Assembly (NCBI RefSeq): GCF_019969845.1 | Contig: NZ_JAHXYR010000010.1 | Location: 186,001-250,000, forward strand | From: Sphingobacterium sp. GVS05A | GTDB taxonomy: Bacteria; Bacteroidota; Bacteroidia; Sphingobacteriales; Sphingobacteriaceae | Length of the DNA: 64,000 bases | Direction of reading: 5' to 3' | Shown here: piece after piece, positions 26,052-34,617 of the stretch | How the letters are laid out: every line of letters starts with the position of its first letter | Numbering within the stretch: position 1 is the first letter of the stretch | Made by a program: the position numbers and the translations under genes | Notes under the pieces: model-generated | Databases searched by the model: none | What the model was told of the DNA's origin: nothing | What the model saw: the letters and a program-made list of their open reading frames with translations, nothing else

Positions 26052-27884
26052 ATGAAATTACCCACCTGCTGGATCCGATCGACACTGATTACCTTACTGG
26101 CAACATGCTTTTACCTGAACAGCATTGCTTCACAAGTCCCCAAGGTCGTTTATCTTTCCGACTATGGTATCCTGCCCAATACCGGTACCAACAGCTCCGC
26201 AGCAATCAATAAAGTCCTTCAGACAATTCTCGGAAAGACCGATAAAAAACAAACCCTTGTTTTAAAATTCAAAAAAGGACGCTACGACTTTTATCCCGAG
26301 GGAGCTTTGTCAAGGACATACTATATTTCCAACCACGATCAGGACAATCCCAAGACAGTAGGTATCGCATTTGAAAACTGTAACAGCCTCACAGTCGATG
26401 GCCAAGGCTCCGATTTTATTTACCATGGTCGGATGTTACCGATTGCCTTGATCGAAAATAAAAACCTGACCCTTAAAAATATCCACATTGATTTTGAACG
26501 TCCGCAGATCTGCCAGGTCCAGATCCTGAAGAATGACACAATCAATGGTACGATCGTTTACAAAACAGCTCCCTGGGTGACCTATACAATCAAAGACAGT
26601 GTATTTTACAATACCGGCGAAGGTTGGGCCATGCGCCCAACATCCGGAATCGCCTTTGAGGAAAAAACCAAACGCATTGTTTACAATACCAGTGATATTG
26701 AGGTAGGAACAAAAAAAGTAACCGAGCTTTCGCCGGGTGTTATTCAAGCTGAGCAATGGAAAAACCCAAAGCTTATTCCGGGCACCGTCGTGGCTATGCG
26801 TGCAGGGCATCGCCCCAGCCCCGGTATTTTTGTCCATAAAGGAAAAGATATTCGACTTGAAAATATCAGCGTGCATTATGCGGAAGGCATGGGCTTATTG
26901 GCGCAGCTCACCGAAAATATCAGCCTCGACAGATTTCAAGTGGCACTACGCGGTGATCAAGATCCCCGCTATTTTACCGCACAAGCCGACGCGACCCATT
27001 TTTCAGGCTGTAAAGGTGTCATCGTCTCCAAAAATGGGCTATATGAAAATATGATGGACGACGCCATTAATATCCATGGTACTTACCTTAAAATCACCAA
27101 GCGCTTGGATGATAAAACACTGGTCGGCCGTTATATGCACGACCAATCCTACGGATTCGACTGGGGTGATGCTGGCGATACCGTGCAGTTTATCCGATCG
27201 GGGACGATGGAACTTTGGGATCAGAAAAACCAGATTCAATCCATTCAGATATTGCGAGATAAAGAGGACGATCCGATCCGCGAATTTAAGATTACGTTTA
27301 AACAGGTCCTTGATCCAGCGATCGATCCAGCGAAAACAGCAATCGGTATTGAAAACCTCACCTGGACACCCCGCGTTCTTTTCAGTGGCAATACCATTCG
27401 TCACAATCGTGCACGTGGTGCATTGTTCAGCACGCCGAGAAAAACACTTGTCGAAAGAAACCTCTTTGACCATACCTCTGGCACCGCGATCCTGCTCTGT
27501 GGCGACGCCAACGGCTGGTATGAAACGGGCAGCTGTCATGACATTGTGATCAGACAAAACACATTTATCAACGCCCTAACCAATATGTTCCAGTTTACCA
27601 ATGCTGTTATCTCGATCTATCCTGAAATTCCGGATCTTAAAAATCAACAGAAGTATTTTCATAGCGGTATTATCATTGAAGACAATCTCTTTGAGACCTT
27701 TGATAAGCCCATACTTTATGCGAAGTCTGTTGACGGTCTTGTTTTTCGCAGCAATCGAATCAAGACAAATAAGGCCTATCCAGCTTTCCATTGGAACAAA
27801 AAAAATGTATTCTTCGAACGTGTTACGCACAGTGAAATTTCAAACAATACCATTGATGGGAAGAAAAGTGAGTTAACAAATTAG
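26052..27884 (+). CDS. GH110-type alpha-1,3-galactosidase (parallel beta-helix), exported
   Basis: The chosen ATG at 26052 gives 610 residues with a signal peptide (TLLATCFYLNSIAS-Q); an upstream ATG at 25965 would bury that signal. The body is a right-handed beta-helix. The stretches DATHFSGCKG, ENMMDDAINIHGTYL (an acidic DD motif) and SGTAILLCGDANGWYE match GH110 blood-group-B/linear alpha-1,3-galactosidases known from Bacteroides. It should remove terminal alpha-1,3-galactose from glycans. It is followed 24 bp later by a sulfatase on the same strand and is divergent from the GH92 gene. The family call rests on motif memory; a related beta-helix hydrolase is the alternative. Confidence 0.85.
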   Translation: MKLPTCWIRSTLITLLATCFYLNSIASQVPKVVYLSDYGILPNTGTNSSAAINKVLQTILGKTDKKQTLVLKFKKGRYDFYPEGALSRTYYISNHDQDNPKTVGIAFENCNSLTVDGQGSDFIYHGRMLPIALIENKNLTLKNIHIDFERPQICQVQILKNDTINGTIVYKTAPWVTYTIKDSVFYNTGEGWAMRPTSGIAFEEKTKRIVYNTSDIEVGTKKVTELSPGVIQAEQWKNPKLIPGTVVAMRAGHRPSPGIFVHKGKDIRLENISVHYAEGMGLLAQLTENISLDRFQVALRGDQDPRYFTAQADATHFSGCKGVIVSKNGLYENMMDDAINIHGTYLKITKRLDDKTLVGRYMHDQSYGFDWGDAGDTVQFIRSGTMELWDQKNQIQSIQILRDKEDDPIREFKITFKQVLDPAIDPAKTAIGIENLTWTPRVLFSGNTIRHNRARGALFSTPRKTLVERNLFDHTSGTAILLCGDANGWYETGSCHDIVIRQNTFINALTNMFQFTNAVISIYPEIPDLKNQQKYFHSGIIIEDNLFETFDKPILYAKSVDGLVFRSNRIKTNKAYPAFHWNKKNVFFERVTHSEISNNTIDGKKSELTN

Positions 27885-27908
27885 ATCAGTAGCAAACCAT
27901 TTGTCTCT

Positions 27909-29495
27909 ATGTTATCCTTCAAAAACAATAGATTACTGATCTTATCGCTACTATGCAGCAGCATAGGATCAGGGCTCCATGCCCAGAACGTCAGCCGTGC
28001 ACAAGAACGGCAAGTAACCGAACGCCCCAATATTGTGGTATTCTTTGTCGATGACCTGGGTTGGCAGGACATGTCCGAACCTTTTTATCAGATCAAAACA
28101 GCCATTAACGAGAAGTTTCACACGCCGCATATCGAATCACTGGCCAAAGATGCCGTCAAGTTTACCAATGCTTATGCCACACCGGTGTGTACACCTTCAC
28201 GGGTGAGCTTTCTCACAGGTTTGAATGCAGCACATCACCGGGTTACAAACTGGACAAGTCCCAAAGCCAATACACCCACAGATAGTAAGGATGAGTTGCT
28301 GAATCCGCCGGACTGGAATATCAATGGATTGAGCCCCGTACCCAATATTCCCCATACGGTCTATGCTACACCATTTCCAAGTATTCTCAAGGCCAACGGC
28401 TATTATACGATCCATATCGGTAAAGCCCATTGGGGATCTGCTGGCACTCCGGGTGCCAGTCCGCTCAATTTGGGATTTATGGTCAACGTAGCGGGCCATT
28501 CGGCCGGGCATCCACAAAACTACTACGGGGAGCAGAACTACGGGAATCTTCCAGGCAAAACCAGTTATCAGGCTGTGCCTGACCTGATGGAATACCATGG
28601 TTCATCCACCTTTCTGACCGAAGCATTGACGCAGGAAGCATTGAAAGCACTTGCCGAACCTATTCGCCGCAAGGATCCCTTTTTCCTTCATTTCTCCAAC
28701 TATGCTGTCCATGTCCCGATTCAGCCCGATCCACGGTTTGTACAGCGATACCTTGACCGTGGTCTGGATTCTACCGAAGCAGCTTATGCCTCTTTAGTGG
28801 AAGGCTATGACAAAAGTATGGGTGATATTGTTCAATTTCTAAAAGACAAGGGCGTGTACGATAATACAGTGATCATCTTTTTGAGCGATAATGGCGGACT
28901 CAGTCTCAGCCCGCCACGTTCGGGTGATCCCCATACCCAAAATCTGCCACTGAAGGCCGGTAAAGGTTCTCTTTACGAAGGCGGCATCCGTATTCCACTG
29001 CTGATTAAACAGGCCAGCGGACATAGCGGGAGCAGCACCTCGGCACCGGTTATGGTCGAAGATCTATTTCCAACCATCCTCCAAATGGCAAAAGTAAAAG
29101 AGTATCAACTCGTACAACAAAAACCAGACGGCAAGGACCTGACAGGCCTGTTAACGGGAAAGAACGACGAAAGTTGGAATAGTCGCCCTCTTATCTGGAA
29201 TGTCCCCAATAAATGGACTGTTCCCGATGGCCCGGGTATCAATTTCTTCTCCGCTGTACGCCAAGGCGACTATAAGCTGCTTTATGACATGAAACAGGGA
29301 AAACTGGAACTCTACAACCTTCAGGATGATATCGGTGAACTGAATAACCTTGTTCCAAAAATGAAAGGGAAAACCAGCGAGCTCAGCAAACTACTTTCCA
29401 ATCAGCTGCGGACATGGAAAGCCCAGTTGCCGACCTACAAAACTACGGGACAACAGATCCCCTATCCCGATCAGCTCAAATCTGTTGATCAATAG
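27909..29495 (+). CDS. Sulfatase (arylsulfatase A-like, Cys-type), exported
   Basis: The protein has 528 residues with a signal peptide ending LHA-Q (about residue 25). PNIVVFFVDDLGWQDM (about 40-55) supplies calcium-binding Asp residues. CTPSRVSFLTG starts at Cys94, the residue converted to formylglycine. FLSDNGG (second metal site) and KAGKGSLYEGGIRIPL are also conserved. It should hydrolyse sulfate esters from glycans in the periplasm. Activation needs an anaerobic-type or FGE maturation enzyme that is not encoded in this window. It is co-directional with GH110, 24 bp downstream, and is followed by a hairpin terminator. Subfamily and substrate are undetermined. Confidence 0.94.
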   Translation: MLSFKNNRLLILSLLCSSIGSGLHAQNVSRAQERQVTERPNIVVFFVDDLGWQDMSEPFYQIKTAINEKFHTPHIESLAKDAVKFTNAYATPVCTPSRVSFLTGLNAAHHRVTNWTSPKANTPTDSKDELLNPPDWNINGLSPVPNIPHTVYATPFPSILKANGYYTIHIGKAHWGSAGTPGASPLNLGFMVNVAGHSAGHPQNYYGEQNYGNLPGKTSYQAVPDLMEYHGSSTFLTEALTQEALKALAEPIRRKDPFFLHFSNYAVHVPIQPDPRFVQRYLDRGLDSTEAAYASLVEGYDKSMGDIVQFLKDKGVYDNTVIIFLSDNGGLSLSPPRSGDPHTQNLPLKAGKGSLYEGGIRIPLLIKQASGHSGSSTSAPVMVEDLFPTILQMAKVKEYQLVQQKPDGKDLTGLLTGKNDESWNSRPLIWNVPNKWTVPDGPGINFFSAVRQGDYKLLYDMKQGKLELYNLQDDIGELNNLVPKMKGKTSELSKLLSNQLRTWKAQLPTYKTTGQQIPYPDQLKSVDQ

Positions 29496-29546
29496 CTTTT
29501 ATGGTCAACAAAATAGTTTTTTAAATTGGCATCAACTTTTATAGAA

Positions 29547-29580
29547 AGCCTTCGCGATCAAATCGCAAAGGCTTTTTTTT
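29547..29580 (+). terminator. Rho-independent terminator after the sulfatase
   Basis: AGCCTTCGCGAT pairs with ATCGCAAAGGCT (one mismatch) around a CAA loop, and a run of eight T residues follows. It lies about 50 bp after the stop codon. Confidence 0.85.
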
Positions 29581-29793
29581 AAACCTTATTAAACTGATAC
29601 ATCATTCACACTGATAAAGATACTGGATAGCCAAAAATAACTATTAACTCTAGTTAGCCAACTTCTGTAACCAGCTGAATAGATCTACAGTGACTTTATC
29701 TTGAACAACGTGGTATACCCATACGGAGAATCATGAGCCGTACAGAACATTAAAATTGAGCTTTACACAAAAACAAAAGATGGCTCGGCTACC

Positions 29794-29801
29794 TATTTTT
29801 G
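29794..29801 (+). promoter_or_regulatory. Candidate Bacteroidota -7 box (TATTTTTG)
   Basis: This matches TAnnTTTG exactly and ends 20 bp before the MBL-fold hydrolase start codon. No clear TTG sits at the -33 distance, so confidence is moderate. Confidence 0.4.
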
Positions 29802-29821
29802 TATTGTAAAAACAAGTAAAG

Positions 29822-30946
29822 ATGAAAACAAAGCACAAAGCCGCAGGCTTCTTCCGATTTTTGAAATGGTCAGCCCTAACGCTTGTTGTTCTCATCGGAT
29901 TAATCACCAGCTATATGATGCATCCCCAATTTGGCAAAAGACCCTCAGGCGAAAGACTTAAACGTATCGAACAATCGAAGCAATTCAAGGATGGAAAATT
30001 TCGTAACAGCAGTCCAACGCCACAGCTGACACAAAGCTGGACGGTAGCCCTTTCCGATTATTTCTTCAAAAAATCAGGCGAGACTAGCCCCAAACATAAG
30101 ATACCTTCGGTTCCAGTCAATTGGGATAGTCTTTTTACCAGATCCCATGGTTTGGTTTGGCTGGGGCATTCCTCCTATCTGCTGCGTGCAGACGGAAAAA
30201 CTATCCTTGTCGATCCGGTACTAAGCGGCAGCATATCGCCTATACCGGGCAGTGGCAAAGCCTTTGCGGGCGCCGATGTAACAACAGCGGATGCGCTTCC
30301 AGCCATCGATTACCTATTTATTTCCCATGATCATTACGATCATATGGATTACAAAACGCTCAAAACACTGCAACCCCGAGTCGGCAAAATAATCGTTGGA
30401 CTTGGCGTGGGTGAACATCTGGAATATTGGGGCTACCGCAACGATCAGATTATCGAAAAAGATTGGTGGGATCATGTGGATCTAGGAAATGGATTTCATG
30501 TAACGGTCACACCTGCAAGACACTTTTCAGGTCGCAGCATTTGGTCAGCCAATACACTTTGGGCCTCCTATGTCTTGGAGACGCCGAGCCTGAAACTGTA
30601 TCTGGGTGGTGACAGTGGTTATGACAGCCATTTTAAAGAAATCGGCGATAAACTGGGCCCATTTGATTTGGCCATACTCGAAAATGGACAATATGATCTG
30701 AGTTGGAAATACATCCACATGATGCCCGAACAAGTGGTGCAAGCTGCAAAAGATTTACAGGCAGCAAAATTATTACCCGTACACTCCTCCAAATTTGTCC
30801 TTGCCAACCATGCCTGGTACGAACCGTTGGAGCGTATTTCCAAAGAAGCATCCATACAACGACAACCCCTACTTACCCCACGCATCGGTGAAGTAGTTGA
30901 TCTGGATGATACCCACAATGGCCCCAGCTACTGGTGGAAAAACTAA
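29822..30946 (+). CDS. MBL-fold metallo-hydrolase, membrane-anchored (NAPE-PLD/UlaG-like)
   Basis: The protein has 374 residues with an N-terminal membrane segment (about 16-32). The metallo-beta-lactamase fold is shown by LVWLGHSSYLL (111-121), the metal motif SHDHYDHMD (168-176) and YLGGDSGYD (second metal Asp). The C-terminal HSSKF-H block supplies a further His. The layout resembles NAPE-phospholipase D-like and UlaG-like hydrolases rather than beta-lactamases. The substrate is unknown; related proteins act on phospholipid or cyclic ester substrates. It stands alone on the plus strand, and its stop codon directly abuts the stop of the convergent AraC gene. Confidence 0.87.
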   Translation: MKTKHKAAGFFRFLKWSALTLVVLIGLITSYMMHPQFGKRPSGERLKRIEQSKQFKDGKFRNSSPTPQLTQSWTVALSDYFFKKSGETSPKHKIPSVPVNWDSLFTRSHGLVWLGHSSYLLRADGKTILVDPVLSGSISPIPGSGKAFAGADVTTADALPAIDYLFISHDHYDHMDYKTLKTLQPRVGKIIVGLGVGEHLEYWGYRNDQIIEKDWWDHVDLGNGFHVTVTPARHFSGRSIWSANTLWASYVLETPSLKLYLGGDSGYDSHFKEIGDKLGPFDLAILENGQYDLSWKYIHMMPEQVVQAAKDLQAAKLLPVHSSKFVLANHAWYEPLERISKEASIQRQPLLTPRIGEVVDLDDTHNGPSYWWKN

Positions 30947-31762
30947 TTAAGCGATTGAATTAATTGTCGCTGGTGTTATTCCAAATTTCTCTTTAAAGGA
31001 AGCGTAAAAATGAGAGAGGTTTTCAAAACCAAGATCAAGGTAAATGTCCATGGGTCTTTTCCGCTTATTCTCAATCAGATAGTACGCCTCGGAAAGACGT
31101 TTCTCCTGTAGCCATTTCCGGGGCGAGGTGCGGAATATTTTTTCAAAATCACGTTTAAAACTCGCTAGACTACGACCGGATAACTTGGCAAAATTCTCCA
31201 AAGGAACATTATATTTATAATTTTTTAACATAAATTCCTCCAGGTCAATCTTAAAGGGTTCGGAGAAATCAAACAGTAAATTTTTTAACGAGGGATATCT
31301 TTCCAATAGTAAAGTAATCAATTCGTATATTTTGATAGTCTCCATTTGCGGGCTGACTCGATCCGAAGCCTCCGCATAAGGCGCCAGCGACTCAAAATAA
31401 CTTTTGATAAACGCATCGCCTTCAAGGAGAATATTGTTGTCCGCCGCCTGCTTTTTATCCGAAGAGAGCTGATGATCCAACGCATACTTCTTGAGCCGGT
31501 CGGTGTGGAGCAAGATTGCGATAGACTTATAGTCCGCATTTTTCGATGGGTATTTGAATGCCTTTGCCAATTGATTTCGTCGGGCAACCAATAGCTGCCC
31601 TTCCTTTGTCACCAGCTTTCCCTTTTCATGATCAAAATGTGTTTCCCCGGATAGCTGGAACATCACCACATGTTCGGGAATAAACTGTTCATGACCAAAG
31701 GCCTTATCTACGTAACAAGAATACAAAAAGGCCTTTCCAAAATCTTTTTCTTCAATACTCAT
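30947..31762 (-). CDS. AraC-family transcriptional regulator
   Basis: The chosen ATG at 31762 gives 271 residues; an upstream TTG would add nine. The N-terminal half (about 1-160) is an ExsA/AraC-type cupin-like sensing domain. The C-terminal pair of helix-turn-helix motifs includes PLENFAKLSGRSLASFKRDF and DIYLDLGFENLSHFYASFKE, ending with FGITPATIN. It is the last gene of a four-gene regulatory operon (kinase, response regulator, Crp-type, AraC-type), 27 bp after the Crp-type gene. Its targets and ligand are unknown. It converges with the MBL-fold gene with no spacer at all. Confidence 0.9.
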   Translation of the reverse strand: MSIEEKDFGKAFLYSCYVDKAFGHEQFIPEHVVMFQLSGETHFDHEKGKLVTKEGQLLVARRNQLAKAFKYPSKNADYKSIAILLHTDRLKKYALDHQLSSDKKQAADNNILLEGDAFIKSYFESLAPYAEASDRVSPQMETIKIYELITLLLERYPSLKNLLFDFSEPFKIDLEEFMLKNYKYNVPLENFAKLSGRSLASFKRDFEKIFRTSPRKWLQEKRLSEAYYLIENKRKRPMDIYLDLGFENLSHFYASFKEKFGITPATINSIA

Positions 31763-31789
31763 AATCACTTTTCTTTGATAGATTGACAA

Positions 31790-32374
31790 CTACTTTTTTG
31801 CGGCGAGCCGCTTGCGGATGATACTGACAAATTCGGGCGAAACACCGAGGTAAGATGCGATATAATATTGCGGTACCCTTTGTGATATCGTGGGATATAA
31901 GTCGATAAATTCAAGATAGCGTTCAGCCGCAGGTTTCGCCATGGTATGGATCAGTCTATTTTGCAATACCGCAAGTCTACGTTGTACCAACATACGAAAG
32001 ACACGTTCAAATTTCGGTATTGTCTCCAGTAGTTTCTCTTTAGTTTCAGGAGTCAGCATCAAAAATTCACATTCTTCCAATGTTTCCATATACAGGCTCG
32101 ATGGTGTATGATAATGGAAAGAAGCGATATCACTAATCCACCAATCTTCGACCGCAAAGGCCAAAGTCACCTCAAAACCATTTTCGTCAAGATAATAAAT
32201 ACGTACACAGCCTTTCTGAAGATATCCTTCAAACTGGCAGACTTCCCCCTCCTGCAGAAGCATCGTTTTCTTGGGTTCCTTCCGTATGGTCAGCAGATCG
32301 GTGAACCGTTCAGTTTCCTCATCTGTCAAGGTTATGCACTTTGATACATTTTTGAGGATATTTTCGTATAGCAT
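31790..32374 (-). CDS. Crp/Fnr-family transcriptional regulator
   Basis: The protein has 194 residues, the usual length for the short Bacteroidota Crp-type proteins. A cyclic-nucleotide-binding-like beta-barrel occupies about residues 25-115 (LQEGEVCQFEGYLQKGCVRI). A long dimer helix and a C-terminal HTH (QYYIASYLGVSPEFVSIIRK) follow. The arginine and glutamate pattern needed for cAMP is not evident and there is no Fe-S cysteine cluster, so its ligand is unknown. It starts 15 bp after the response regulator and precedes the AraC gene by 27 bp, within one operon. Confidence 0.88.
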   Translation of the reverse strand: MLYENILKNVSKCITLTDEETERFTDLLTIRKEPKKTMLLQEGEVCQFEGYLQKGCVRIYYLDENGFEVTLAFAVEDWWISDIASFHYHTPSSLYMETLEECEFLMLTPETKEKLLETIPKFERVFRMLVQRRLAVLQNRLIHTMAKPAAERYLEFIDLYPTISQRVPQYYIASYLGVSPEFVSIIRKRLAAKK

Positions 32375-32389
32375 AGCAATTCGTTAACC

Positions 32390-33100
32390 TTAATTATTTT
32401 CGTGTAAAATATAACCCGCACCATAGATACTTTCAATATGGAGTTTGTTATCGAGCTGGAGCAATTTACGGATACGCGAGATAAAAACCTCCAGGCTTTT
32501 ACCATTAAAGAAGTCCGTATTTCCCCAAAATAACAATAAGAGATCCTTCTTGTTGACCAATACGTTTTTATTAAGGATCAGATGGCGCAATAATTCCGCT
32601 TCTCGAACGGTCAACTTTTGCGCATTCCCCTGGTTATCGCTCAAGCTGTGGCGCTCCATATCCAGCGACAGCTGACCGATGTGTAGCGTACGCTCTGACG
32701 TTATTTCGGGTGCCGAGACCATGGTCAATAAATTGCGAATCTTGAGCAATATTTCATCCATGTCGAAGGGTTTGGCAATATAGTCAACGGCACCCAATGA
32801 GAGTCCCTTTAGACGCGATGCACGCTCCTGCAGGGCTGTCAAAAAGAAAATCGGCTGCCCGTTTCTAAACCGCAAGATCTCATGGGCCAAATCGAAACCA
32901 TTTCCATCTGGTAATTGCACATCGATAATCACCAATTTGGCGATATATTCCCGAAGGGTTTCCAATCCTCCTTTCGCGGTACATTCCCATATCACGGTAA
33001 ATCCCTTATAACGGAGATAGCGCGAGAAAACCTCGCCCAGATCAGGTTCGTCTTCGATCAAAAGGATATCAATCCTGTTTTTTGCTATTGAAAGACCCAT
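32390..33100 (-). CDS. OmpR-family response regulator
   Basis: The ATG at 33100 gives 236 residues; an earlier GTG at 33133 would add an unlikely hydrophobic extension. The receiver domain has the acidic pair near 16-18 (IEDEPD), the phospho-acceptor Asp60 in VIIDVQLPDGNG and the Lys of YIAKPFD. The C-terminal winged helix ends SLEVFISRIRKLL and GAGYIL, as in the OmpR/PhoB class. It overlaps the kinase gene by 32 bp. OmpR-class regulators bind tandem direct repeats at 11-bp spacing, and exactly such an array lies at 34539-34567 upstream of this operon and of the divergent GH29 gene. Confidence 0.93.
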   Translation of the reverse strand: MGLSIAKNRIDILLIEDEPDLGEVFSRYLRYKGFTVIWECTAKGGLETLREYIAKLVIIDVQLPDGNGFDLAHEILRFRNGQPIFFLTALQERASRLKGLSLGAVDYIAKPFDMDEILLKIRNLLTMVSAPEITSERTLHIGQLSLDMERHSLSDNQGNAQKLTVREAELLRHLILNKNVLVNKKDLLLLFWGNTDFFNGKSLEVFISRIRKLLQLDNKLHIESIYGAGYILHENN

Positions 33101-34487
33101 TGTCCATGTAAATATAAAAAATAGTACCACCACTTAGGCTATTTTCGATGCGAATTGTCCATCCCAACCGATCCAAACAAGATTTCACATAGTATAATCC
33201 CAATCCGAGTCCTGGCTTGCCAACCGAAGACTGCCCACGATAGAATGCCGTAAATAACGCATTCCTGTCCGAGGAGTCAATTCCTCGTCCATTATCCTCA
33301 ACTTTGAGGCAATACTGCTCAGCTTTCTGTTCCCAGCTCAATCGAATCGTCTTGTGCAGATGGTCATTAAATTTGATAGCATTTGAAATCAAATTGTCAA
33401 GTATCGAGAAATAATACCCTTCGTCCAGCCGTATGAGCAAATCCTTTTCAAGTGGGATATAACCAATTTCAACCTCCCCTTGATAACGAAGACACAATTC
33501 ATCCAGGATCTCCCTTGTCAATAAGTCTATAGGAGCCTGTATGATTTTAGGCTGCTGTTCTTGTAATGCAACAGATCCCATTACCTGCTCAAAATAATCG
33601 CGGAGCCTTTTAGCCTGTCGTTCCACAATCCGCCCCAATTGTACCACCTCTTTATTGTCCAGATTAGCGTCCCTGTCGATCAGGCTATGTGCACTGACCA
33701 GGATTGTTGTCAAAGGGGTATTAAATTCATGCCGCATATGGTTTAAGAAACTCGTTTTCAGATGGGCCAGCTTACGTTGGTTGACCCAGTTTTTGTATGT
33801 TCGAAAACTCAGCAGTACGATAACAGCAATACAGGCCAAGGAAAGCAAAAATACGGGTGCCATTTGCTGAATAATCCGCCAGTTTCGGTTCTCATAATCG
33901 ACATAGAGGCTATAGGTAAACCGATAAGGTATGGGCTCCTTATCACTAACCGCCAGCTGGAATACCCGATTGTTGAGCGAGGTCTTTCTGAGCGAACCAC
34001 TGATGGTTCCAGAGCTATCGTCACTGGCACTTTCATAGAAGACCTGCCAGCTATTATCCGCAGCATTGTAAAGTTCCAACTTATCGAAATGGAACAAGTA
34101 AATGAGTGCAGGGTCGAGCTTTTGTTGCTGTACGATTTGCCCAAAGATGCTATCCAAGGACTGTTTCGTCCGCATAGTTTTGAGAAATAATTCCATTCGG
34201 GTCTCACCATACTGTACTGCACCGGGCGACTTATCCGTCACTTTCTTATACCAGGTGTTCAGGTAAGGCACCAGTTCCGTTTGAAATACGGCATCTCCTC
34301 CCGGAAAGATCTTGTCATCCATAATGGCTGTACCATAGGCATTCTGGACCAAATTGAGCTGTCCAATCTGGTAGTTCTTGTCTTCGAGCTGATAGGTTTT
34401 AAATATCAGAAAGCCGATCAGTACAGTCAGTAGTAGGAAGCTGGCACCAAATGCCCAAGGGTATATATTTCTATCGGCGCTGTTCAT
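33069..34487 (-). CDS. Sensor histidine kinase
   Basis: The protein has 472 residues. Two membrane spans (about 14-30 and 213-235) enclose a periplasmic sensor of roughly 180 residues with no recognised domain. The kinase core includes LNHMRHEFNTPLTT (phospho-His near 252), the N-box DNLISNAIKF, DNGRGID and the G-box GLGLGLYYVKS. It is expected to phosphorylate the OmpR-type regulator whose start lies inside its 3' end (32-bp overlap). It is the first gene of the four-regulator operon and divergent from a GH29 gene. The unusual HMRHEF motif (Arg instead of Ser before His) is common in RprX-like kinases. Confidence 0.92.
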   Translation of the reverse strand: MNSADRNIYPWAFGASFLLLTVLIGFLIFKTYQLEDKNYQIGQLNLVQNAYGTAIMDDKIFPGGDAVFQTELVPYLNTWYKKVTDKSPGAVQYGETRMELFLKTMRTKQSLDSIFGQIVQQQKLDPALIYLFHFDKLELYNAADNSWQVFYESASDDSSGTISGSLRKTSLNNRVFQLAVSDKEPIPYRFTYSLYVDYENRNWRIIQQMAPVFLLSLACIAVIVLLSFRTYKNWVNQRKLAHLKTSFLNHMRHEFNTPLTTILVSAHSLIDRDANLDNKEVVQLGRIVERQAKRLRDYFEQVMGSVALQEQQPKIIQAPIDLLTREILDELCLRYQGEVEIGYIPLEKDLLIRLDEGYYFSILDNLISNAIKFNDHLHKTIRLSWEQKAEQYCLKVEDNGRGIDSSDRNALFTAFYRGQSSVGKPGLGLGLYYVKSCLDRLGWTIRIENSLSGGTIFYIYMDNGSFNSKKQD

Positions 34488-34538
34488 CTGTTAAAAATAA
34501 CATCTATTTATCTATTCGGAATAGCTATTAACCTTTTA

Positions 34539-34567
34539 TTAGGCATTCATTAGGTTTCCGTTAGGCA
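34539..34567. promoter_or_regulatory. Three TTAGG direct repeats at 11-bp spacing (OmpR/PhoB-type box)
   Basis: TTAGGCA at 34539, TTAGGTT at 34550 and TTAGGCA at 34561 are 7-bp repeats separated by 4 bp. That architecture is the one bound by PhoB/OmpR-class regulators. They sit between the kinase start and the GH29 start, and overlap the -33 region of a candidate GH29 promoter. Binding by the adjacent regulator is inferred. Confidence 0.65.
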
Positions 34568-34587
34568 CAGTGTAATCTCTTGCATCG

Positions 34588-34595
34588 TATCTTTA
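34588..34595 (+). promoter_or_regulatory. Candidate -7 box of the GH29 gene (TATCTTTA)
   Basis: It matches TAnnTTTG except at the last base and lies 22 bp before the GH29 ATG. The third TTAGG repeat sits where the -33 element would be, the arrangement expected for activator-dependent promoters. Confidence 0.4.
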
Positions 34596-34617
34596 CCAGA
34601 TAACAAATTAGCAAATT

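Larger units (their letters stand above)
29496..29821. other. Intergenic spacer with terminator and candidate promoter
   Basis: This 326-bp spacer holds the sulfatase terminator (29547-29580) and a -7-like box before the MBL-fold gene (29794-29801). I see no convincing gene, RNA or repeat in the remaining 200 bp. Confidence 0.6.

Noticed and set aside
27039..27557. Antisense frame within GH110
   Set aside because: No recognisable domain; it mirrors the coding bias of the sense gene.
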